Source: Gracilaria domingensis | Taxonomy: Eukaryota > Rhodophyta > Florideophyceae > Gracilariales > Gracilariaceae | Assembly (NCBI GenBank): GCA_022539475.1 | Contig: VCMS01000112.1 | Span: forward strand, 96,810-160,809 | Length of the DNA: 64,000 nucleotides | Reading direction: 5' to 3' | Shown: in pieces, positions 9,374-19,576 of the stretch | How the letters are laid out: the number at the start of each line of letters is the position of its first letter | Position numbering within the stretch: the first letter of the stretch is position 1 | The notes under the pieces: generated by a model | What the model saw: only the letters and a program-made list of their open reading frames with translations | What the model was told of the DNA's origin: nothing | Database searches by the model: none | Made by a program: the position numbers and the translations under genes

Positions 9374-10369
9374 TGTGGTGCAAACCAAGGACGGGTGTAA
9401 CACACACAGGATGTCCGAACTCCTGGTCTCTGGGGGATGGTAACTCGGTGGACGAACCTCTGTTAACACCGTGGACCTGGGTGTAGACCAGTGATGTACT
9501 GAGAGAAACCTACAGAGATGAATGCAGAAAGTCCGATATCAGGAGGATCATCAGTTGAGGATGGTGTAGAAGCGAGGAATACCCGAAAAAGGGTGAGCCA
9601 GACACTCCGAGAGGAGGCGTAGCCCAAGAGAGAAAAGGGAAAAAGAGAGACTTCCAAAGAGGAGACGCGAGCCGTGCACACGCAGACAACAGGCTCGACG
9701 TCGCGCAAAAAGAACGAGGAAGAGCAAAGAAAGAACCCAATATTGAGGAGGAGATCTGTCCTGCAATCAGGAATTAATAGAATTAATAGACGTCAATACC
9801 ACACGATATATACAGATTCCTTAAGCTTCCCAAGGGGAGTACGCGTACTTATACCTCTTGAGGTGACCCTCCGGGCGGAGTACCACACCGGCAAGGGCAG
9901 TAGCGCCTAGAGCCTACACTCAAGATGAGTCTCAAGTGCCCTCTGATCCGAGTGGCAGTTCTCGAAGGAGAGGCTTGGTTGCATTACCATCAGGTGGTGT
10001 TCAGCGGCCCCTGCACCTCTAAGTACCCCAGGTGCAGAGCCAGTTGACTGATAACAGTAGTGCACACCCGTACAGGTTGTACACGTACGCAACCCCACTT
10101 TCAGGGTTCTAAAATAAAGAAAAACTAAAATATTCCCCAAAATACCGCACTTTTGCACTAGCCCTCAAACCTCCACGTGACCACGCCCAGCCAGGGGCCT
10201 TGATCTGTGCACCCCCCTCTACGGGTGGTAAATAAGATTAAATTAACCAACGTTTGAAGACTCCCATGGGGGATGCACCTCATAACTTCAGGTGCAACGT
10301 GCACGGAGGCATCGCTCGTATATGAAGAGCTTCTTCGTCAGACAACCCTAGAATCGGGTTTGCTCCACA
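9374..10369. repeat. LTR of the TGTGGTGCAA family, 996 bp, no target duplication
   Basis: It begins TGTGGTGCAAACC and ends GTTTGCTCCACA, the same ends as the solo LTR at 30573-31530. Shared internal blocks include CCTACAGAG, AGGAGGCGTAGCCC, CTGTCCTGCAATCAGGAAT and CTCTTGAGGT. The bases before (ATAAG) and after (TATCC) differ, so it is not a simple solo LTR. It ends about 60 bp before the TATA box of the plus-strand gene of Gypsy element 2, so it may be that element's own LTR or an insertion that later recombined. Confidence 0.75.
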
Positions 10370-10428
10370 TATCCACCTTCTTAGTCCGGGGTGGCCGTCG
10401 TCACGCCGCGAGGCCGAGACGGAAAGGC

Positions 10429-10438
10429 CTTAAATAGG
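10429..10438 (+). promoter_or_regulatory. TATA-like box before the accessory gene of Gypsy element 2
   Basis: CCTTAAATAGG lies about 15-25 bp before the ATG at 10452. The homologous gene in element 3 has CTATAAGAG about 35 bp before its ATG. The matching position in both elements makes a real promoter plausible, although the short distance would place the ATG close to the transcription start. Confidence 0.4.
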
Positions 10439-10451
10439 CGGGCATCCCGCG

Positions 10452-12334
10452 ATGGACATCACCGAAATCCCGGTTCCACGCGTACAGCGCACTCTAGAGG
10501 TAATACCAACTCAAACCGCGACTACACCCGCGAGGTCTCACACATCAGCAGTCTTTGTCTCTCCCTCTGCGTCTGGGATGAATCCGTTTCCAACCAACCC
10601 CATCGGTGGCGCTCCTTCTTTCTCTGGTACCGGACAGCAAAACAATGCGCTCGCCCCCGCTGGGCAACAGCAACACCCGCAGTACGTCGGTGGTTTCCTT
10701 TCGCCCCCGCTTCATCAGGGGAATGCTCCGATGCACGCCCACCCGACATAGGGTCCTTCTTCTGCCGCCGTGGCTTGGAACTCGCAGCAAGCGATGCTCC
10801 TGACAGCGACCCCGGATGCGTGTATTTCGTAAGAGACTTTGCAAGTGCGCGATCCGAAAACGGATAGTTTGATCTACTCACGGGCTCCGTGCTTCCACCT
10901 TGATGCGGTGAATAATGATGCGCTGATCAACTCTTACGTGGAGAACGGCAAGCTCCTGGGTGGGATTCCAGTGGAACTCTTCCGATGCCCGAATTGGGGT
11001 GGGGGCATTGCGATACCGCCGTATCTTTTGTACCGATCTCGCGGTGAATCTCTCGACAGCGCCCGAGCGGGCTTGGCGAAATTGGCCTACCAAGGCGCGG
11101 AGCGAACCCCAACGAGCATTTGATATCCGCATCTTATTTGTTGGACCCGGCGTTCAACCGAACATGCGGTGATGTCTCGTACGGAGATGCGTTGGCGGAG
11201 TTTCCAGAACAGTTCTTTAAAGGAAACGCCCGTTGGGACCCGTACATGCTCTGCTGGGAGAGACCCATCCTCCGAGCGGAGTTCCGGTACATTAGTAAAT
11301 ACGACACCCAGCAGCGGTTCGACCTGCGGGTCAAGTTCGAGCGCAAGGCACGCACTCGCCATGGGTTTCTAGTCCCATACTCCAACATGGAGATTGAGCG
11401 TTTTCGCAACAACGCAAAGTCTGGCCGGTATGTTCCATTGCCTCCGCGGTGGAGTCTGGTTGAGGTACCTCGTGGGTTCTATGCTGAGCTTCCACTCTGT
11501 ATCCATTACATTGGGTCCAAAATGATTGCGAACCCGCAGTCTGGGTACTGGTCGTTGGTTCTCGCCGAATGGGCGGCACGCCTGGCTGCGCATTTCCTCT
11601 GAAAGGTCTATGATCATCACAGATTGTGGTATCGACCTCCTAGGTTGATCATGGCCATGCGTGGCTTCGATTTGTCGATACCCCTTGGATCACACAACAA
11701 CGCGGATGAGCTTAGGTCCCTCTTGGGAACGGTCGAGTCGATCAACTGGAACCTAGTGCCGGTGAAAAATCAACCAGAGCGACAGGGTAACGTGCGCGAG
11801 TACGATCATTCGCCTGATAGGCAGCATCCTACAGCGGGTAACTTTGTGTACTACAACCCACGGAAGGGTGACATGATCACCCGACATTATGCGGAGGTGC
11901 TCTCGCGGACGCAGCGACCAATTCCGCCTGGACACCCCACTGGGTTTGTATTCACGGATGATTACTTGCCCGATGTGGCGTGGGATGATCCAGCGTTGGA
12001 CATTGAAGACGTGACTCCAGCGAGTGCGGCCCCATCAATGGTGGTAGTGCCTGGTGTAGGCTAGAATGCTCCTGCGGGACCAAGTGGTGGACAGGCAGCC
12101 CCAACGGGGTGGCAGATTGCCATACCTTCACAAGGAATGCAGCTACCTCCTCAGGTGCAAGCTCTTAAGGCCGTCTTCGTGGGCTTAGATGCGACTATTC
12201 CCCCTGGCATGACGAATCCGCACCAAATGGCTGCGTTGTATTCGAACAGCGTCCCGTCCCAGCAGAGAAATACGGGCCGTGCCGCACCCTCCACGGGTGG
12301 CTTGTGGTGCTCCAACCCGTACTACAGGGTATAG
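10452..12334 (+). pseudogene. Opposite-strand accessory gene of Gypsy element 2, decayed
   Basis: Starting at ATG 10452, the frame gives a Gln/Pro/Ser/Asn-rich N-terminus, then a globular region. Breaks are TAG at 10749, TAA at 10830, a frameshift near 11115, TGA at 11600 and TAG at 12062. When read across these, it aligns in order with the intact product at 54944-57283. Paired blocks are GGIPVELFR with AAIPVSLPLR, RWSLVEVPR with AWKSVEVER, LAEWAARLAAHFL with YAEWAVFAFMAFL, and LKAVFVGLDATIPPGM with LRAVCVPRGIPEPTDV. Pol of element 2 lies downstream on the other strand. I know no family for it. The call of homology is by eye. Confidence 0.65.
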
Positions 12335-13885
12335 TGTAGTATAACTTGAGATAGAAAAGTAAAAAACCAACTAGTGGTATCCTCTGCTTCATCTCTTCCT
12401 TCCATGTGGCCTTCATCACTTCCTGATCTTCCTCTTCATCTCCTGTTCCAGGACTCCTAGCTTCGTCTTCATCTTCTTCTTCCTTCATCACTCATAAGAG
12501 TCATTGTAACCGTAAATCGGTAGTCTTTTTAAACCGTGAACCGGTGATTATAACTTCTAATCCTCTCTAGTCGAGACTTTACCTGCAAGACCCTTGTTTA
12601 GGTACATCACGAATCCTCCAACGGAGCAGTACGTTAGCTGCGCTTCAGCACACCTGGGCGTTATCAAGCGTTTGAAGGAGAGTCGTGCGTGTCCTGCGGT
12701 GATACGAAATAACTTTAGACCTGGGTAGGTGTTCGATACGCTCCTGCGTGTCCTCTTCAGGAGCGTAATCATACCACCGCACCCAGTAGAGTAGTATCCA
12801 ATCGAGAGTTTAAGTGTGGCTCACGATACGTTCCAGAGAAACTCCTGTGAGTGAGTACCGGTCTCCTTGGCGTTCTGAGACTTCTCCTCCATGAGAGTAC
12901 AAGAAAGAAGTCCCAACGATGGGGTTTGGCCAGCGAAGAGGCTGTTAACCTTCACCATGAGAGCGTTGCTGTAGAGCCCTACCCGTCGTGTCGGTTCAGT
13001 CCTGATTTCGTCGTTTAGCGGCCAAACGTCACCCAAGTGGGTTCCTTGCAACACCCGAGGTGTCCGTAGTAGTATGGACCCTCCAGGATGTTCCCAAGCC
13101 GTCACAACTGGCAACTGTTGCTTCTTCTTTCCCTCCTCCATTCCTGTTTCCATGGGAGAACTCGCGCGGCGGTGAACGTTGCGCACTGCGCTCCCTGTGC
13201 AGGGGAGAGGCGGAACGCCCAAGATCGGGGTATTCCATTGGTTGGCACCAGTGGTGCGCGCGTGGCGCGTGCCACGGGGCACCAGTAGTGGTGGGCTTTT
13301 GCGCAACGGTCAACAACGCACTGTCAGCTGGGATTGCTCCCTTCGGGGGGCGGCGGGGCGCGGGCACTCCAAACATTTGGCTATTTTACGCATGTGCCGG
13401 CTCCACGCGCCACCCATGCTTGTGGGTGTAATGTTGCAAGCGCGAGCTTGCGACGGTCAACCCGAGTGGATACCATACTTATCGTTCCCTCATGGGAGGT
13501 GTACTTCCGACACGTCCTGTGTTTTCTCTCTTCTTCTTTCATCACCCGAGAAGGGGTTACTGCGACACCTCACCGTCGTCCTCGGCTTGCTCATAGCTAC
13601 GTAAAGGGTCTGCAGAGACCTGCTTTTAGATGTGCTAGCTCCGAGCAAGCTTTTTGTGAGCGCCTGCGAGCCGGGCTCTTCGAGCGGCCTCCGTGACGGA
13701 GTATCTCTTTTTTTCTCTGTTATCTCCCGTGTTGAGAGTTTCCTAGCATTACTGACGTGCTCCTGACCTTTCTCGGTGTGAGTAGATTGTGTCCCTACGG
13801 CGGAAGTGCCGTTCGCCGTCAGTGGCGACGTCTAACCAACAGTGGTGGCTCTAAGTCGTGGAGAATGCGGCAACGCTGATGAAAC
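12335..13885. other. Non-coding spacer between the two convergent genes of Gypsy element 2
   Basis: No gene is recognised. At 12375-12490 a CT-rich stretch (CTTCATCTTCTTCTTCC type) follows the accessory gene. The matching spacer in element 3 is only about 290 bp, so an insertion of about 1.2 kb or an expanded untranslated region is likely. I found no LTR-type ends in it. Confidence 0.5.
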
Positions 13886-15365
13886 CTAAGCGGTGTTACC
13901 AGCGGTAGCAGCAGCGTCCTCCCCCTCCTTACGCGTTGCCGCCGGGGGTGGTGATACCACGTCGGGTGGGAGGGTGACGGTGTGCACTCGTGTAGAGCTA
14001 GCGGACGGGACCTGAGAGAGGCGGTCGGACCCCGTGGGTACTGAATTCGATGTTTCCGGTAGTTCGGATAAACCGCGTTCCGGGTGACGAAGTACCGCTA
14101 GGCGCGATATTTCCGACGGTGGATCACCCGCATGGGGTGCTGCAGACTGAGCAACAGCCTGGGTAGGCGTGGGAGCTTCGCAGACGCGATCGGGTGAAAC
14201 CCGTTCGTGTTGGCCATCAATGTCCAGCACGACGGTGTCTGGCGGACGGGATACCACCCGGTAGGGTTCGCTTGCAATTTGGGGACAGTTTGTGACGGCG
14301 CTCCTTTTCAGGATTGTAGTACTCCTTTCGGAAGAACACGTAGTCATCCTCCCGCAATTCGGGTAAAGGTTTGCGGACCCGTTGGTCGAAGTTACGCTTG
14401 AATGTAGCCCGGGCTTTATCCACCGCCTGCTGGGCTTTCGGCACCATCTTGGTGAGCCAATTTTTCCACGCGTTGCGGTATTGCACCGGGGACGGATAAC
14501 TGGCAAGAGTAGGTTGGGCTTCAATAGCAACCGGTGGCGGTGGCCCTGAGAGCACCAGTTCAAAGGGTGAGAGCGAGGTTACCCGACGCACCTGGGTGTT
14601 TTACGCGTATATGACGGCGTCAGTATAAAGATCCCATTCCTTGGGGTGATCTGCCACGTAGGAACGGAGCGCATTAAGCATCGTACGGTTACACCGCTCT
14701 ACTTGCCCATTACACTGGGGGTGATAGGTGGTTTTGAACAAGTTCCTGACGTCTAGGATTCTGCATACATCTTGAAAGAACTTCGATTTGAATTGAGATC
14801 CGTTATCGGAGAGTACGTTGAAAGGCGGGCCAAAAACGAACACCCAGTGGGTTACGAATGCTTGCGCAATTACCGCAGCGGAGATTCGCTTAAAGGGTAC
14901 AGTTCTGACTAATTTGGGGAAGCGGTCCGTGATCACTAAGAGGTACCGTTTTCCTCTGGGAGTACGAATTAACTAGCCCAAGATGTCGATAGCGACAAAT
15001 TCCAACGGGCTTCTCGCGGGGAACAGGGTTACCTTCTTTGAGTACTTTCGAAGTCCGACATCATTCTTGGCACATTCCCCGCATGAGCGTCTAATTGCAT
15101 AGCAGTCAAACGCCACAGCGGGCCAATAAAAGTTTCTTCTCAGTGTTAGATACAGTTTGCGACCCCCAGGGTGTGCGCCAACCTTAACGTAATGTGAAAC
15201 GTGTAGTACTCGACGTTGTAGCGCGTGTGGCACGACAATCTGTGGATTGCGTTCTAACATTCGTACCAGGTAGCCTCGGTCGTCCACCACAAACGGTATG
15301 CGGTGTCCACCATTCAGGCGGGAACGCACTTGCGTACAGAACTTATCTAAGTGTTGTTCCCTCAC
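13886..15365 (-). pseudogene. Gypsy element 2 integrase
   Basis: From 15365 the minus strand reads a zinc-binding part (HVSHYVKVGAHPGG then CGECAK), then VAIDILG with the first catalytic Asp and a TAG stop just after it. Next are LSDNGSQFKS (second Asp) and NGQVERCN (Glu), so the DDE residues are all kept. The C-terminal part (14217-14591, then 13886-14300 after a frameshift) has EPYRVV and ERVSPDRV, the GPF/Y-like module that precedes a chromodomain in chromoviruses. The product ends in an Ala/Pro-rich tail with no chromodomain seen. It would insert the cDNA into the genome. Confidence 0.85.
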
Positions 15366-15416
15366 TAACTCCTCAGGAGTAATAGGTTCAAAGAAACCCG
15401 CGATGGGTTTCGTTCC

Positions 15417-16467
15417 TTAGGCGGCGAGGATATCTTCGCAAATATCATCCAATGGGATTCCTGACTCCTCATCTGCGAGTTCTGCTAAGAAGCAAGGTAT
15501 GTCTAAATCATCGGAGGGTTCTGGTTCGGCAGCTGTTCCCAGACGGGGGAGTGCATCCGCTTGGGTGTTGAGCTTCCTCTTCTTGTAGCGTACGTCAAAA
15601 TCAAATTCCGACAATCAGAGTCGCCACCTCATGAGGCGCCCTGAGGGCTCAGAAATTTCCATGAGCCAACGCAGACAGGCGTGATCCGTATGTACCACAA
15701 AGTGGGTGCCCATTAAGTAGGGGCGTAGGGTATACAATGCCTATACTACGGCGTGGCACTCTTTTTAGCAGACAGAATATTTCCGCTCGTGCACATTGAG
15801 CGAGCGAGACCAGTACCCAATTGGGTGACGCACACCTTCAGTATCCGTCTGAAACAAGGCACACTACACTTGGTTTGCACTGGCATCAGTGTCTAGTTCG
15901 TACGGTAACCCAGCCGTGGGGAGAGCCAAGAGAGGCGGGGACGTGACGGCGTCAATCAGCTGCCTAAACGCTGACGCTTCCTTGTCACCGAAAGGTTCCA
16001 GTTGCACGGGTTGTCCTTTCGTTAGAAGTTTGTTGAGCGGCGTGGCGATCTACGCAAAGTTCAGAACAAATCTCCTGTACACATTGCACAATCCTAAGAA
16101 AGAGCGTAACTAAGCTTGAGTTGTAGGATGTTTAGCTTCTTTCAAGGACTTGACGCGCACCTCGTCCATCGAGAGCTGGTCTGGGCAAATTATGTCACCC
16201 AAGTACTCTACCGAATCGGTGAAACTCTCACTTCTTGAGTTTCAACGTGATTCCAGCGTCACGCAATTCCCGCATGACAACCCGAACATGGGAGAGATGT
16301 TCTTCAATGTTATTGGAGAAGATTATGATATCGTCTAAATAGACCAAGCAAGTGCGCCACTTGACCGGCACCCATACTTGGGATTCCGATGGTATCCGAA
16401 TGGAGTGAGCGATTCTGAGTTTCGTTGAGACCGGTTTCGGTGTCCGCGCCTCTTGAGCGACAAGCAA
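15417..16467 (-). pseudogene. Gypsy element 2 reverse transcriptase/RNase H with internal deletion
   Basis: The minus strand from 16467 gives a post-protease stretch ending VWVPV, followed at once by KWRTCLVYLDDIIIFS, which holds the YLDD active site of RT. In a full-length element more than 200 residues lie between these blocks (compare element 3). Several stops break the region 15614-16228. The RNase H tail is seen at 15417-15614 as FDFDVRYKKRKLNTQADALPR, the typical D-A-L-(S/P)-R end. The enzyme cannot work, since the first catalytic Asp block of RT is gone. Confidence 0.8.
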
Positions 16468-16491
16468 AAAGGCACGCTTGCGCGAAGCGTT

Positions 16492-16947
16492 CTACAATTT
16501 CTTCCGCACTATTATAACCGACGAGCCATCAACCATTTCTACGGTTCGGGCCGTGGGGCGTATAGCTTCCACGAAGCGATCACAAAAATCACAACCCAGA
16601 ATAATGGGTGCTGCAAGTGCCTTGCAGACAACGAAATTCAACTGCACCAAGTACGTTCCAAGTCTCACCACGAGAGATGGGTGGCCTACCGTGCATATCA
16701 GTCGGTTGTTCGCGTCGGCGATATCTAAATTTGGAGCGTAGCGAATATGTTCCCGAAGCGCGGGCGGTATCAACGCACTGTGAATCAGATTGGGCACAGC
16801 CCCTGAATCCAAGACGGGTAATTGAAGTACCATGTACTGGTTTGATAAGCCTAAGTTGGCGTATACTTTGTAATTCCACCTAGCCATTATCATGACCCGG
16901 CCCGGGTTTCGCAAATTGCGGGAGCGAATCCACGGTCGATGCAACAC
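16492..16947 (-). pseudogene. Gypsy element 2 aspartic protease
   Basis: The open stretch contains LPVLDSGAVPNLIH, the D-S-G-A active site of a retropepsin, then VGHPSLVVRLGTYLVQLNFVV and IILGCDFCDRF, the second conserved Gly-Cys-Asp-Phe block. It lies between the Gag zinc knuckle and the RT. The same fold and spacing appear in element 1 (VLDTGAGPNLV). The first residues are unlikely to be a natural start because the domain would be part of the polyprotein. Confidence 0.8.
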
Positions 16948-17087
16948 TCCCAGGAGTTTCGAGTCAGCATCGGTATCAGCAACTGTCCTGGATAGGATTC
17001 TAATCGCCGGAGAGCGAAGTGGTGACGCCTCAGACGTCCTCTGCTTCCACTCAGAATACGCCCCTCTCGTAGGGGAGACTTCTGAAT

Positions 17088-17705
17088 TTAGTTTTTCGGG
17101 GCAGGCTGGACCGCCGGTTGCGGTTCATTCCCACCTCGGGACTCCAAAGAACCCCCGTTTGCCAGTGTTGAATCCTTTAACTCGTGATTGGGGTGTGCGC
17201 CTGCTGCGGGTTGAGTCATATGTTGACGTCCGTACTTGGCCTTCGCATTCTCATTCGAGGCTAATGGTACGCGTTCCCGTTCTTCTGGGGTCCAAGACTC
17301 GTACTGTACGATCACTTTCGGGATCTCCTTCAAGGATAAGGAACACTGAGGTGAGATGTGTCCGTGTTGATAACACACGTGACATATCAACGACACCGAT
17401 TTGTCCAGCAAGCGCGAAGCCGCCGGTCGTTGAGGTCGTGTATCCCGCCATCCTGGGCGTGCAAACCGAGTGTGGGTGTTGGAATATGCCAGCGATGGCG
17501 CAGGAACATTAGAGTTTCCCATATACCTCACAGGGTCCGTATCCATTGTTTCCCCTGTAGTGGTTGAAGGTAGCCCCGAAGTTCCCAATGAAATAGGGTT
17601 TCCCGGGAACTGGACCTGATCATAGTCTTCAGTCCCAGAGAGGTGAATTGATATCGGGATGATATCCCTCAGATAACCCATACTAGAATTACGAAACCTG
17701 AACAT
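17088..17705 (-). pseudogene. Gypsy element 2 Gag tail with CCHC zinc knuckle
   Basis: This stretch is rich in Pro, Ser, Thr and Gly and carries CHVCYQHGHISPQC, a perfect CX2CX4HX4C zinc knuckle of the retroviral nucleocapsid type. It would bind the element RNA. On its N-terminal side (17700-18070) the Gag frame runs into a repeat-like DNA stretch. It ends at 17088 shortly before the protease, with a frame change between them. Confidence 0.8.
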
Positions 17706-18070
17706 GTTCTTTTGATATCCTTAAGATGTCCATATGATATACGTAAATGATGCTCAGATGATGCATGAAGTATATCCAAATGATAATCACCTGATACGCA
17801 TATGATGTACGAAGAGATGTCCATTGGATTTTGTGATGTCGAAGTGATGCACAGCAGATTTCCGGACATCCATGGGACATATCTTCGTGCATCATATGAA
17901 TATCTTCGGAATAGTTTCTGTACATCTGAAGGAAATGTAAAGGGCATCAATTAGGCGCATTCAACAGGGTACCACGGTATGCCATTCAGATATCCTGGAT
18001 GCGCAGAAGATATCCAACAGATGTCCCATGGATGTCCCAATTTTTCATCCCATGGACATCCATTGCGCAT
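17700..18070. repeat. Degenerate 11-12 bp repeat tract inside Gypsy element 2 gag
   Basis: The sequence is made of variants of GATGTCCATA, GATATCC, TGATGC and ATGATA spaced about 11-12 bp apart, for example in 17710-17830 and again in 17970-18060. It splits the capsid-like and zinc-knuckle parts of Gag. It looks like an expanded micro- or minisatellite or an inserted satellite fragment. Confidence 0.5.
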
Positions 18071-18079
18071 TACTTTATC

Positions 18080-19576
18080 TCACAGGGAGTTCCGTCTCGC
18101 TCGTAAGGTATCTCTCTCAGTCTGGGGGTAGTGAACCAATTCCAAGTAGGAGATCTTTCTGGTCTGCTCCCGATAACGGGATACTAGCGCCCGAATGGCA
18201 GGGTCCAATCCTTCCACAATCATTGTGCACCTCTCAGCTGATGAATAAAAATTACCGCAACGGTAAAACGCTTTGTTTAAGCCGTTTAAATAACTTGTTT
18301 CTGTGTCCCCCGAGTTCTGCTTTGTCGCCCGTAGGATCAGAACAGCGTCTGGGATCGCATTGTTACTGACATAAGCCCTCAATAGCTAATGAACAGCTCT
18401 GTGCCAACACCTGACATCGTCTTCCGAGGCTCTTGCTGATCCCCGAACGGAAAGAAATTGATTCTCTGCCATCCCCTTTAGGAAATATGGGAGCGCCACA
18501 TACGCCTGTGCCTCACTCATACAGAGTATGTCCGCTTCCTGAACGAGGCGTGCAAGGAAATCCAACACCATGATTAGGTTGTCAGCGCTGAACTCTTTCT
18601 TCTGTAGAGTAATCTGCATTTGGCGGATGTAATCTTTCACTCGCCCCGTGCCATGGGCATTGCGTTCACCTGAGGCGTTCTGTAACCGATAATAACCGTA
18701 TGAAAGCAGTTTCCGGTACAATGGATTCGACGGTTTTAACTCCCTGAGTCCCTTATATCTCCTTCCCTTAGCACGGGAACGAATAGCCCCCTGGGTGACA
18801 AAAGTCGCCTTCGAGCGCGTCGCTCGAGACCGCCGTCGGTGACTACCTTCACTGTTCGACGGGGATGAGGAAGATGACGAGGTACCCGACGATTGGGTAG
18901 GGGAGTCAAAGTCGGACGAATCCGAATAGGCATGAACCTCCTTTGTAGACTTCCGGGATTTGCGCTTCATTGAGCGGTGAGCAGAGCCTTCCGAGGCGAT
19001 TGGGTCATCTTTGGCCACAGCCTCATCCATACGGATAGTAGCCTCTAGATTTTCCAAACGACTCTGTAAGCGAGTGGCGCTCACCCGAGCTTCTTCAATA
19101 AAAGCAGCATACTCCGCTGTGAACAAAGCGGGTTCTCCAAGACACTCCAAAATAGAGTTCACATCCTTACGCAGGAGCCGAATGTCTCCTGAGTAATCCC
19201 TAACATGGGCATCGTCGAGACGACGCCGTAGTTCAGTTTTTTGTTTAAGAAGATCCACGCGGGAGATGTTGATAACACTCAATCATGAGTCTAATAAGGT
19301 GTACTCACCCTAGTCCAGCGCTTCGGGACGGGCAGCCTGTGAGAGCGTTTCTACCACCGGTGTAGGCTCCACAGGAGGAGGTTCAATGACCGGTATCGGT
19401 ACTCTAGAAAGCTCCTGCGGTACGGAAACGACTGTCGGTGCGTTCCGACCATTTGGGTCGGGATCGATATCTCCCGTCTCGGGAACAGACCTACGGGAGC
19501 GCGGACCGGCAGCGGGTGCTGCTGCACTCCCTTGGACTGATCTGTTGCGAGAGTTTCCACGTGACGGGGGAGGCAT
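18080..19576 (-). pseudogene. Gypsy element 2 Gag, N-terminal and capsid-like regions
   Basis: The ATG at 19576 starts MPPPSRGNSRNRS and a Pro/Val-rich leader. Two stops (near 19310 and 19280) lie in the same frame before the main stretch 18386-19282. There follow a helical region with many Leu, Arg and Glu, an acidic Ser run (SSDFDSPTQSSGTSSSSSS), a basic patch, and the conserved LKPSNPLYRKLLSYGYYRL and MQITLQKKEFS blocks. The tail 18080-18382 is open after one more break near 18384. It aligns with element 1 Gag. In a live element it would build the virus-like particle. Confidence 0.8.

Larger units (their letters stand above)
13886..19576 (-). mobile_element. Ty3/Gypsy element 2, decayed
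   Basis: Minus strand order from 19576: Gag, a satellite-like insertion, Gag zinc knuckle, aspartic protease, a deleted reverse transcriptase, RNase H end, integrase. An opposite-strand accessory gene lies beyond its 3' end (10452-12334). The copy carries stops, frameshifts and a large RT deletion. Gag and integrase align with elements 1 and 3. No LTR was identified right of 19576. On the left, the LTR at 9374-10369 is a candidate. The integrase ends without a chromodomain, unlike element 3. Confidence 0.85.
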
